This document shows, in pieces, positions 36,383 to 43,829 of a stretch of DNA of 64,000 nucleotides; positions within the stretch are counted from its first letter, which is position 1; every line of letters starts with the position of its first letter. This DNA comes from Jiella soli. GTDB taxonomy: Bacteria > Pseudomonadota > Alphaproteobacteria > Rhizobiales > Rhizobiaceae. The stretch lies in the NCBI RefSeq assembly GCF_020615385.1, contig NZ_JAJAVB010000025.1, positions 395,296 through 459,295 on the forward strand. The letters are read 5' to 3'. The notes beneath the pieces are model-generated. The model saw nothing but the letters and a program-made list of their open reading frames with translations, was not told the DNA's origin and made no database searches. Made by a program: the position numbers and the translations under genes.

Positions 36383-37477
36383 ATGTTTCAGACCAACCGC
36401 CGCCGCCTTCTGACCGGCGCCGCCTCGCTTGCCGCCGCCTCGGCCTTCGGCCTGCCCGCCAGAGCTCAGATCGGCGAGAAGAAGGACAAGGTGAAGGCCG
36501 CCTTCGTCTATGTCGGACCGGTCGGCGACTACGGCTATTCCTTCGCCCACGACCAGGGCCGGAAATATCTGGAGAAGGAGCTGGGCGACAAGGTCTCAAC
36601 CTCCTTCGTCGAGAATGTCTCCGAGGGTCCGGACGCCGAGCGCGTCATCCGCCAGCTCGCCCAGGAGGGCAACGACATCGTCTTCACCACGTCCTTCGGC
36701 TTCATGAACCCGACGCTCAAGGTCGCCAAGCAATTCCCGAACGTCGCCTTCGACCATGCCACCGGCTACAAGACGGCCGCCAACATGGGCAACTACAATT
36801 CCCGTTTCTACCAGGGCCGCGCCGTTCTCGGCACCATCGCCGGCATGATGTCGAAGTCCGGCAAGGGCGGCTACATCGCCTCCTTCCCGATCCCGGAAGT
36901 GGTGATGGGCATCGACGCCTTCACGCTCGCCGCCCGGGCGGTCAATCCGGATTTCAAGACGCAGGTCGTCTGGGTCAACTCCTGGTACGATCCCGCCAAG
37001 GAGGCCGATGCCGCGAAGGCGCTGCTCAGCCAGGGCGTCGACGTTATCAGCCAGCACACCGATTCCCCGGCGCCGCTGCAGGCCGCCGAACAGGCGGGCG
37101 TCATCGCCTTCGGCCAGGCCTGGGACATGTCGAGCTTCGCGCCGAATGCCCAGATGACCGCGATCGTCGACCATTGGGGCCCGTATTATGTCGACGAGGT
37201 CAAGAAGATGCTCGCCGGCGAATGGGAGCCGCGCTCGATCTGGTGGGGCATGCAGGAGGACATCCTGGAGATGGCTCCCTACAATCCGAAGATGCCGGAC
37301 GACGTGAAGGCCGCCGCCCAGAAGATGGTCGAGGAGACCAAGGCGGGCACCTACGACGTCTTCACCGGGCCGATCACCGACAAGTCGGGCACGCTGAGGG
37401 CCAAGGAGGGCGAGAAGATCCCGGACGAGGATCTCCTGAAGCTCGATTGGTATGTCGAGGGCGTCGAGGGCGTCTGA
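36383..37477 (+). CDS. BMP family substrate-binding protein (purine/nucleoside transporter)
   Basis: 364-residue periplasmic binding protein. The N-terminus has a Tat-like signal (NRRRLLTGAASLAAASAF, cleavage near ARA-Q). The mature part is a BMP/Med family lipoprotein-like fold (AAFVYVGPVGDYGYSFAHDQGR, NVAFDHATGY) but without a lipid-anchoring Cys. Two ATG codons lie in tandem at 36380 and 36383; the second is seven bases from the AGGAG site and is preferred. In cluster context the ligand is probably a purine base or nucleoside. It is followed by a repeat-rich gap rather than by puuD directly. Confidence 0.92.
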   Translation: MFQTNRRRLLTGAASLAAASAFGLPARAQIGEKKDKVKAAFVYVGPVGDYGYSFAHDQGRKYLEKELGDKVSTSFVENVSEGPDAERVIRQLAQEGNDIVFTTSFGFMNPTLKVAKQFPNVAFDHATGYKTAANMGNYNSRFYQGRAVLGTIAGMMSKSGKGGYIASFPIPEVVMGIDAFTLAARAVNPDFKTQVVWVNSWYDPAKEADAAKALLSQGVDVISQHTDSPAPLQAAEQAGVIAFGQAWDMSSFAPNAQMTAIVDHWGPYYVDEVKKMLAGEWEPRSIWWGMQEDILEMAPYNPKMPDDVKAAAQKMVEETKAGTYDVFTGPITDKSGTLRAKEGEKIPDEDLLKLDWYVEGVEGV

Positions 37478-37530
37478 GCCTGACGGAACGGGCGGTGCCG
37501 GCGTCAGACTATCGGTTCTGGCTGCGCCAA

Positions 37531-37706
37531 GGCACCCCCCTCTTCCTGCCGGCATCTCCCCCCTGGGGGGGAGATCGCAGTCTCGTCGGCTGCGACACGT
37601 CTGGATGCCGGTCAGGCTACGACATTGAAGGCTGGCCGCGACCCTTGTGAAAGCTCGATCTCCCCCCTTGTGGGGAGATGCCCGGCAGGGCAGAGGGGGG
37701 GTGGGC
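37531..37706. repeat. Rhizobial-type mosaic palindromic repeat, inverted pair
   Basis: The 304-base gap between the BMP gene and puuD holds two copies of one element in opposite orientation: about 37531-37578 (CACCCCCCTCTTCCTGCCGG followed by a C-run/G-run hairpin and GAGATCG) and about 37656-37706 (its reverse complement with few differences). Each copy contains its own small C-run/G-run hairpin, and the two together can form a large stem-loop. Such elements are scattered between genes in many Hyphomicrobiales. It may attenuate or terminate transcription between the transporter and puuD-guaD. Confidence 0.7.
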
Positions 37707-37781
37707 AAGCGCCGGGCTCTGGGAGCCAAGAAGTCCTGAAAGCTGCGCCGGACTCCGCCAACCTTAGGGAATCGCGACTGC

Positions 37782-39044
37782 ATGTGGACCTATTTCGCCG
37801 AATGGCTGAGCTTTGCGGTGCGGTGGGTTCATGTCGTCACCGCGATCGCCTGGATCGGCTCGTCCTTCTATTTCATCGCGCTCGACCTCGGCCTCAGGAA
37901 GCGCCGCGCCCTGCCGGAGGGCGTCTCCGGCGAGGCCTGGCAGGTTCATGGCGGCGGCTTCTACCACATGCAGAAATACACGCTCGCGCCGGCCGAATTG
38001 CCGGACGATCTGACCTGGTTCAAGTGGGAGAGCTATTCGACATGGCTCTCCGGCGCAGCCATGCTGATCCTCGTCTACTATCTTGGCGCGAACCTCTTCC
38101 TGATCGACCCGGAGAAGCTCGATCTGCCGGTCTGGGGCGCCATCGCCATTTCGATCGGGGGTCTGGCGCTCGGCTGGATCGTCTATGACGCGCTCTGCAA
38201 ATCCCCGCTGAAGAACAACGACACGGCGCTGCTCGCGGTGCTCTTCGTCTATGTCGTCGCGGCGAGCTGGGGCTTCGACCAGGTCTTCTCCGGCCGGGGG
38301 GCGATGCTCCACACCGGTGCGATGATCGCGACGCTGATGACGGCCAACGTCTTCTTCCTCATCATCCCGAACCAGACGATCGTCGTTTCCGACCTGAAGG
38401 CCGGGCGGACGCCGGAGGCCCGGCTCGGCAAGGAGGCCAAGCAGCGCTCGCTCCACAACAACTATCTGACGCTGCCGGTCGTCTTCCTGATGCTGTCGAA
38501 CCACTATCCGCTCGCCTTCGCGACGGAGTGGAACTGGGCGATCGCCGGGCTGGTGCTCCTGATCGGCGCGGTCGTCCGGCATTTCTTCAACACCATGCAC
38601 GCGACCGGAAAGCAGCTCTGGTGGTGCTGGGCCGTCGCCGGAATCCTGTTCGCGCTCGTGATCACGCTCTCCGGCGCGCCGGGCTGGCGGGCCGAGGCCG
38701 CGCCGGGCAACGAGGCTGCGCGCGAATGGACGGGCGATCCGCAAGTCGCGCTCGCCGCTTCGCCCTATTTCGAGGAGGCGCAGTCGATCGTCGCCTCACG
38801 CTGCTCCATGTGTCACGCGCAGGAGCCGCTCTGGCCAGGCATGATCCATGCGCCGAAGGACGTCCGGCTCGAAACCGGTGACGAGATGATCCACTACGCC
38901 TCGCTGATCGAACGTCAGGCGGTCCGCAGCCACGCTATGCCGCCCGGCAACCTCACCGGCCTTGAACCGGCCGAGCGCGAGGTCCTGGCGAAGTGGATCG
39001 CGTCGGGCTCCGGCCGGTATGTCGCCGGAGACCCCAGGCTATGA
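37782..39044 (+). CDS. puuD: Membrane-bound urate oxidase PuuD with cytochrome c domain
   Basis: 420-residue integral membrane protein. About eight hydrophobic helices form the urate hydroxylase domain (MWTYFAEWLSFAVRWVHVV... with several membrane His residues). A periplasmic C-terminal c-type cytochrome module follows, with the haem site CSMCH near residue 343 and a likely Met axial ligand in SHAMPPGN. It oxidises urate to 5-hydroxyisourate and feeds electrons to the respiratory chain instead of making hydrogen peroxide like uricase. Overlaps guaD by ATGA. Confidence 0.93.
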   Translation: MWTYFAEWLSFAVRWVHVVTAIAWIGSSFYFIALDLGLRKRRALPEGVSGEAWQVHGGGFYHMQKYTLAPAELPDDLTWFKWESYSTWLSGAAMLILVYYLGANLFLIDPEKLDLPVWGAIAISIGGLALGWIVYDALCKSPLKNNDTALLAVLFVYVVAASWGFDQVFSGRGAMLHTGAMIATLMTANVFFLIIPNQTIVVSDLKAGRTPEARLGKEAKQRSLHNNYLTLPVVFLMLSNHYPLAFATEWNWAIAGLVLLIGAVVRHFFNTMHATGKQLWWCWAVAGILFALVITLSGAPGWRAEAAPGNEAAREWTGDPQVALAASPYFEEAQSIVASRCSMCHAQEPLWPGMIHAPKDVRLETGDEMIHYASLIERQAVRSHAMPPGNLTGLEPAEREVLAKWIASGSGRYVAGDPRL

Positions 39045-40447
39045 CGACGGCCATGGGCGATGCGGGCGCCACCCTCGCCATTCGCGGGCGCCTCCTCTGG
39101 TTCGATGCCGACCCGGCCGATGCGGGCGAGGCGGCGTCCGTCCGCTTTGTCGAAGACGGGCTCGTCGTCATCGAAAAGGGGATGATCCGGGAAGTCGGCG
39201 AGGCGCCGGCGATGGTCCGCCGCCTGTCGCCGTCCATCCCGGTTGTCGACCACCGGCCCTATCTCGTCATGCCCGGCTTCATCGATCCGCATCTGCATCT
39301 GCCGCAGACCCAGGTGATCGCCTCATACGGCACCGAGCTGATGGAGTGGCTCCAGAAATACACCTTCCCCGAAGAAAGCCGCTATGGCGACAGGGAAGTC
39401 GCCGACATAGCGACCCGCTTTCTCCTCGACACGCTCGCCGCCAACGGAACCACCACGGCGAGCGTCTACTGCACCTCGCATCCGGCCAGCGTCGCCGCCT
39501 TCTTCTCGGAAGCCGAACGGCGCAACCTGCGCATGGTCGCCGGCAAGGTGATGATGGACCGGAACGCGCCGGAAGCGCTCCTGGACACGCCTGAGAGCGG
39601 CTATGAGCAGTCGAAGGCGCTGATCGCCGAATGGCATGGCCGCGGCCGCCTGGAATATGCGATCACGCCCCGTTTCGCCCCGACCTCCACCGAGGCGCAG
39701 CTTCAGGCAGCCGGCGCGCTGGCGACCGAATATCCGGACCTGCCGATCCAGACGCATCTGTCGGAGAACCATGCCGAGATCGCCTATGTCGCCGAGGCCT
39801 TCCCCTGGTCGAAGGATTATACCGAGGTCTATGAGCGCTACGGCCTCGTTCGCAGGCGGGCGCTGTTCGGCCATTGCCTCCATCTGATGGAGCGGGAGAG
39901 GGCGGCGCTTTCGGCCGGCGGGGCGACGGCGGTGTTCTGCCCGACCTCGAACCTCTTCCTGGGGTCGGGCCTGTTCGACCGCGCGGCCATGCGCGCGGCC
40001 GGAATCGCGGTGGGGCTCGCCACCGATATCGGCGGCGGCACCAGCTATTCGATGCTGACGACGGCGGCCGAGGCCTACAAGGTGCTGGCGCTGAAGGGCC
40101 AGCGGCTGCCGGCCTTCGAGGCCTTCCATATGCTGACGGCGGGCAATGCCGCCGCGATGGGATTGGAGGACAGGATCGGCCGGATCGCACCGGGCTTGGA
40201 GGCCGATCTCGTGGTTCTCGACACCGGCGCGACGGAGCCGCTGCGCCGGCGCGTGGAGCGGGTCGATACGCTCGCCGAGGAGCTGTTCGCACTGATGATC
40301 CTCGGCGACGAACGCACGATCGTTGCGACCTACGCCACGGGACTGCGGATCCACGACCGGTCGGCGCAGTTTCGCCGGTCCCTGCCGGCGAGGCAGGAGA
40401 GCGTCCCCCTCCAAAGCCCGCGCCAGCCGGGCGGCGCCGACCAGTAG
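39041..40447 (+). CDS. guaD: Guanine deaminase
   Basis: 468-residue zinc amidohydrolase that converts guanine to xanthine, the substrate of XdhAB. Metal and substrate residues are in PGFIDPHLHLPQ, QTHLSENHAEI, FGHCLHLM and LATDIGGGTSYSM, all as in bacterial GuaD. The ATG at 39041 overlaps the puuD stop; an upstream frame to 38993 is not needed. Last gene of the plus-strand purine operon; its end faces the quorum-sensing genes. Confidence 0.95.
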   Translation: MTTAMGDAGATLAIRGRLLWFDADPADAGEAASVRFVEDGLVVIEKGMIREVGEAPAMVRRLSPSIPVVDHRPYLVMPGFIDPHLHLPQTQVIASYGTELMEWLQKYTFPEESRYGDREVADIATRFLLDTLAANGTTTASVYCTSHPASVAAFFSEAERRNLRMVAGKVMMDRNAPEALLDTPESGYEQSKALIAEWHGRGRLEYAITPRFAPTSTEAQLQAAGALATEYPDLPIQTHLSENHAEIAYVAEAFPWSKDYTEVYERYGLVRRRALFGHCLHLMERERAALSAGGATAVFCPTSNLFLGSGLFDRAAMRAAGIAVGLATDIGGGTSYSMLTTAAEAYKVLALKGQRLPAFEAFHMLTAGNAAAMGLEDRIGRIAPGLEADLVVLDTGATEPLRRRVERVDTLAEELFALMILGDERTIVATYATGLRIHDRSAQFRRSLPARQESVPLQSPRQPGGADQ

Positions 40448-40472
40448 CGCCGCAAAGCGTGGCAGTCCGGGC

Positions 40473-40700
40473 CTATTGGTCGGCCCGGAAGCGATGCGCC
40501 ATGTCGTCCGTCGTCAGGAACAGGGAGACCTTGCCGTCGCGCTGCACGTCGAGATGGACGGCCAGCGGACGGTCCTGCGCCAGATGCAGGAAGCCCAGGA
40601 CATGCCGCCTCTGCTCCGCCGTTATGCGTTCTCCGAAATCCGTCAGGAGGCGGAGCAGTTCGGCCCGGGCGATGGGGTCGGCGCTTGCACTAGATTGCAT
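40473..40700 (-). CDS. Small protein overlapping the 3' end of luxI (CinS-like position)
   Basis: 75-codon frame whose ATG (40700) lies 11 bases inside the end of the AHL synthase gene. The translation is protein-like: a helical N-terminal half (IARAELLRLLTDFGERITAEQ) and a strand-rich C-terminal half (LAVHLDVQRDGKVSLFLTT). It has no signal peptide or membrane segment. The ribosome site is weak, which fits translational coupling to luxI. In Rhizobium leguminosarum the small CinS protein is co-expressed from just after cinI and acts as an anti-repressor; position and size match, but I have not verified homology. Confidence 0.55.
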   Translation of the reverse strand: MQSSASADPIARAELLRLLTDFGERITAEQRRHVLGFLHLAQDRPLAVHLDVQRDGKVSLFLTTDDMAHRFRADQ

Positions 40701-41349
40701 GGATGTCTTCTCTGACGGGAAGCGGCTCGCCGAGACCGCGGCGCACGAGGCAGCTCTCGTCGATGTCGTAGATGCCGCGCATCGACTGAAGGGCTTCCTG
40801 GGTGATGTCGAAGGAGAAACCGGCGAGGGTGAGCCCATCGTGCGGGAAGGGGAGTCCCAGCGCCCGCGGCCGCCAGCCGAGCCCCTGGATCCGCGGGATC
40901 CACCAGGCCTCGGCGAGCGAGCGCATCTCGCGCACGCCTTCCTCCATCAGATATTCGAACATACTGCATAGTATCTGGCCGCCCAGGCGGGACAGGCGAT
41001 GTTCCTCGCGGCGCGACTTGACGACGAAGAACCGCGTCCATTCCCACACGTCCGGCCCCTCCGGCATTGGGCGCACGGAGGCTGCCTGCGGGAAGACGGC
41101 CGAAAGCAGGGTCGGCTTCCAGCTCGGCAGGAGCCGGGTGCCGCCGACGACGCCGTCCTTCGGATCGATCGCCAGCAGGTAGACCGCTCCGGGATAGTCG
41201 AACTGATCCGCCTCGCGGCCGTCGCGATCGACCAGTGCCCGCCATTTGTGCTCGCCGATATAGATGTCGCGGCGGATGCGGTAGTGCTGGTCGAGTTCGT
41301 CCCGGTAGAGATGACCGTTGACGGAATTGATCACATGCACGGAGACCAT
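40690..41349 (-). CDS. luxI: Acyl-homoserine-lactone synthase, LuxI family
   Basis: 219-residue autoinducer synthase that joins S-adenosylmethionine and an acyl-ACP or acyl-CoA. Conserved LuxI positions are present: the Arg-x(3)-Tyr-x(5)-Trp segment near residues 26-36, Asp-x-x-Asp in DQFDYPGA, GGTRLLPS, and the Glu-x-x-Arg pair in WEWTRFF. The start is the ATG at 41349 because an ideal AAAGGAGGG site precedes it; a longer frame to 41376 has none. It lies 86 bases downstream of luxR on the same strand, with a perfect palindrome between. The acyl chain cannot be predicted. Confidence 0.93.
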   Translation of the reverse strand: MVSVHVINSVNGHLYRDELDQHYRIRRDIYIGEHKWRALVDRDGREADQFDYPGAVYLLAIDPKDGVVGGTRLLPSWKPTLLSAVFPQAASVRPMPEGPDVWEWTRFFVVKSRREEHRLSRLGGQILCSMFEYLMEEGVREMRSLAEAWWIPRIQGLGWRPRALGLPFPHDGLTLAGFSFDITQEALQSMRGIYDIDESCLVRRGLGEPLPVREDIHAI

Positions 41350-41404
41350 GCGTCCCTCCTTTGATCGTCGGTGCAATCAAAGAGAGAATCCGCAGGTCTG
41401 AATA

Positions 41405-41420
41405 TCCCCGAAATCGGGGA
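41405..41420 (-). promoter_or_regulatory. Perfect 16-bp palindrome in the luxI promoter (putative lux box)
   Basis: TCCCCGA-AA-TCGGGGA sits between the luxR stop and the luxI start, about 56 bases before the luxI ATG. Symmetry, size and position fit a LuxR-type binding site giving positive feedback on luxI. It is not followed by a T-run on the minus strand, so a terminator is less likely. A weaker dyad TTTGAT-N10-ATCAAA lies closer to luxI. Confidence 0.55.
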
Positions 41421-41435
41421 CAGCGGGCGACCGCG

Positions 41436-42173
41436 TCAGGGCCGCAACTGCCTTTGCCGCAAGGCTTCGACGACAGTGTGGGTCAGGGTGCGCGTTCCGA
41501 ACTTTATCTTTGCCCGCTTGAGATGGGTCGTGACGGTCTCGCGCGAGATCTTCAGCTTTCCCGCGACCTCGTCGAGCTTCTCGCCGGACGCGATGTAGCT
41601 GAGCACGTCCCGCTCCCGAGGGCTGAGCGCGGCGGTCGTCGGCTGCTTCATCCTGCCGACCCGGAGCGAAGTCGCATGCGCGTAATAGCCGAGGAGATGG
41701 AGCGCCCGCCGCTCGTCGGGAGACGCGGCGATGCGGGGGCCGGCCAGCGAGACGACGGCCTGGAACCCGTTCATGTCGACGATCGGGACGCAGTACCCTT
41801 CGGCCATGCCGAATTCCGCCGCCTCGTGCATCAGCTGTCGGCCCTTCGGCTGGACCTCGAGATCGACCGGCGCCGACGACCATTCGAAGGGCTCGATCGT
41901 CTCGAAGCAGCGCCGGACCACGGGATCCTGCTTGCAGTAGCCGCTGCGGTCGTAATGCGACATCCAACCGGCAGGCCAATGCTTCAGGATCGCGTAGGGG
42001 GCAAGACGTTCGCGCGTCGGCGGCAGATGCGAGACCAGAAAATAGTCGATACCGAAGCGACCGAGGACGCCCTTCAGCGCCCGGCAGACCTCGTCAGCCG
42101 TCGCCAGCCGTTCCAGCTCGTCCATCAGCGTGAAAATATCGCCGACGCCCGTCGCATTGAAACCGACATTCAC
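41436..42173 (-). CDS. luxR: LuxR family autoinducer-responsive transcriptional regulator
   Basis: Two-domain quorum-sensing regulator, about 245 residues. Numbering from the ATG at 42179, all six invariant autoinducer-domain residues of TraR align with exact spacing: Trp72, Tyr76, Asp85, Pro86, Trp100 and Gly128. The C-terminal LuxR helix-turn-helix is clear (LSPRERDVLSYIASG...ETVTTHLKRAKIKF). The AGGAGG ribosome site directly abuts that ATG with no spacer, whereas a GTG at 42173 is six bases away, so I take the GTG as the more likely start. It shares a promoter gap with the divergent XRE gene. Confidence 0.93.
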   Translation of the reverse strand: MNVGFNATGVGDIFTLMDELERLATADEVCRALKGVLGRFGIDYFLVSHLPPTRERLAPYAILKHWPAGWMSHYDRSGYCKQDPVVRRCFETIEPFEWSSAPVDLEVQPKGRQLMHEAAEFGMAEGYCVPIVDMNGFQAVVSLAGPRIAASPDERRALHLLGYYAHATSLRVGRMKQPTTAALSPRERDVLSYIASGEKLDEVAGKLKISRETVTTHLKRAKIKFGTRTLTHTVVEALRQRQLRP

Positions 42174-42252
42174 GATCATCCTCCTACACTAGCCCGGTCC
42201 GCATCGGACAACAGTAGCGTGGAGCCGATCAATTCGCCATGGAGCAGTTGCA

Positions 42253-42606
42253 GTGAGCGCTAACAACGGCAAGCTGAGAAGCCCCGTCGACCTGCATCTC
42301 GGCCTGACCTTGCGGAGGCTGCGCGAAAGCGCCGGCCTGTCGCAGGAGCGCCTGGCGGCAAGTCTCGGCCTATCGGTGGAAAGGATGCAGGACTTCGAGG
42401 CGGGATCTTGCCGCATCCGCGCCGGAGAATTGTGGGAGATCGCCCGCTTCTTCGAGGTGGAACCCGTTTATTTCTTCGGCGGAATCGGAACGCTCGAACC
42501 CGAAAGGAGCCGCCTGCCCATCCGCCGCGCTCCGACCGGCTCCAGAAAGGCATCGCCCCCCATCCGGATGTCCGTCGCCAACGACAATGGCGGTCTCGAC
42601 GGCTGA
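42253..42606 (+). CDS. XRE family helix-turn-helix regulator (PraR-like)
   Basis: 117-residue DNA-binding protein. A Cro/CI-type HTH occupies about residues 12-75 (LTLRRLRESAGLSQERLAASLGLSVERMQDFEAGSCRI...EVEPVYFFGG) and is followed by a short Arg/Pro-rich tail. The layout resembles rhizobial PraR, the repressor of quorum-sensing and biofilm genes that is countered by CinS. GTG start at 42253 with GGAG upstream. Divergent from luxR across about 80 bases, so it could control luxR. Confidence 0.85.
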   Translation: MSANNGKLRSPVDLHLGLTLRRLRESAGLSQERLAASLGLSVERMQDFEAGSCRIRAGELWEIARFFEVEPVYFFGGIGTLEPERSRLPIRRAPTGSRKASPPIRMSVANDNGGLDG

Positions 42607-42771
42607 GCCGGTCCGGCGACTCGCTCTTCTCTGGAAACAGCACGTTCCGAGTAAATGACGTCGCCCATGCCGGCGTCCGCCGATCGGCCCTGTTCGCACG
42701 GCCTGCCTGGATGATCTCGTCCGGGGCCCAATATGGGACAGGACCGAAACGAACGGAACGAGGGTCTGGCC

Positions 42772-43617
42772 ATGCGGCTCGTGCGATATGGAGAGACGGG
42801 AAAAGAGAAGCCGGGGCTGATCGATGACGACCACGTCCTCAGGGACCTGTCGGACGTCGTGGGCGACATCGCCGGCGACACCCTGTCGCGCAGCGGTATC
42901 GAGCGCATCCGCGGGGTCGACCCGAAGAGCCTCATCAAGGCCGATCCTTCCCATCGCCTTGGTCCCTGCGTCGGAGGCGTCGGAAACTTCATCGCCGTCG
43001 GCCTCAACTACGAGGACCACGCCCGCGAATCCGGCATGGATATTCCGAAGGAGCCGATCCTCTTCAACAAGGCGCCCTCTTGCATCGTCGGGCCGCATGA
43101 CGACGTCGTCGTGCCGCGCGGCTCCGACCGCCTGGACTGGGAGGTCGAGATCGCGATCGTCATCGGCGAGGAAGCGCTCTATGTCGGCGAAGACACCGCG
43201 ATGGACCATGTCGCCGGCTTTTGCCTGTGCAACGACGTATCCGAACGCACCTTCCAGGCCAATCGCGGCGGCCAGTGGATGAAGGGCAAGAGCGCGCCCA
43301 CCTTCGGCCCGCTCGGTCCCTGGCTGGTGACACCCGACGCGCTCGGGGATCCGCAGGCCGTGGATCTGTGGCTCGACGTCAATGGCGAGCGCATGCAGAC
43401 CGGGTCGACAGCGACCATGATCTTCGGGGTGAAGACGCTCGTCTCCTACATCTCCCAGTTCATGCGGCTGATGCCGGGCGACGTCATCACCACCGGCACG
43501 CCGCCGGGCGTCGGCATGGGCATGAAGCCGGAGCGCTATCTCAAGCCGGGAGACATCGTCACGCTCGGCGGAACCCACCTCGGCGAGCAGCGGCAGGTGA
43601 TCAAGGCGTCGGAATAG
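42772..43617 (+). CDS. Fumarylacetoacetate hydrolase family protein
   Basis: 281-residue FAH-fold enzyme. The N-terminal segment MRLVRYG is followed by the catalytic domain with VGLNYEDHARE, the metal-binding Glu pair in LDWEVEIAIVIG, Asp in CNDVSERTFQ and the C-terminal TGTPPGVGMGMKP. Members hydrolyse acylpyruvates or fumarylacetoacetate, or hydrate/isomerise catechol meta-cleavage products. Here the 2,4-diketo-3-deoxy-sugar-acid hydrolase subgroup is as likely as any. I start at the ATG at 42772 (GAGGG site); an in-frame ATG at 42733 adds 13 residues. Confidence 0.88.
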   Translation: MRLVRYGETGKEKPGLIDDDHVLRDLSDVVGDIAGDTLSRSGIERIRGVDPKSLIKADPSHRLGPCVGGVGNFIAVGLNYEDHARESGMDIPKEPILFNKAPSCIVGPHDDVVVPRGSDRLDWEVEIAIVIGEEALYVGEDTAMDHVAGFCLCNDVSERTFQANRGGQWMKGKSAPTFGPLGPWLVTPDALGDPQAVDLWLDVNGERMQTGSTATMIFGVKTLVSYISQFMRLMPGDVITTGTPPGVGMGMKPERYLKPGDIVTLGGTHLGEQRQVIKASE

Positions 43618-43631
43618 GCCGCGCTGATCGA

Positions 43632-43692
43632 CCGGTGGCGGAGGCGAGGCGGCATCGCGGATTGCGTTTGCGTCTGCAAATTCCGCCACCGG
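43632..43692. repeat. Inverted repeat downstream of the FAH-family gene
   Basis: CCGGTGGCGGA (43632-43642) and its exact reverse complement (43682-43692) are separated by 39 bases. It lies 14 bases after the FAH-family stop codon and 137 bases before glgE. It could be a long stem-loop limiting read-through into glgE; there is no T-run. Confidence 0.4.
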
Positions 43693-43829
43693 AAGATCGA
43701 ACTTCCGCTCTTCTCGCGCATTCCAACTGGACATGCGAAGCCGCCTTCCTATCCCTTAACGTCAATTCGCCAGCCCGCGGCGGCCCCGAGGTCGCCTGTC
43801 CCGCCCGACAAACTGGAGAAGGTCCGTTC

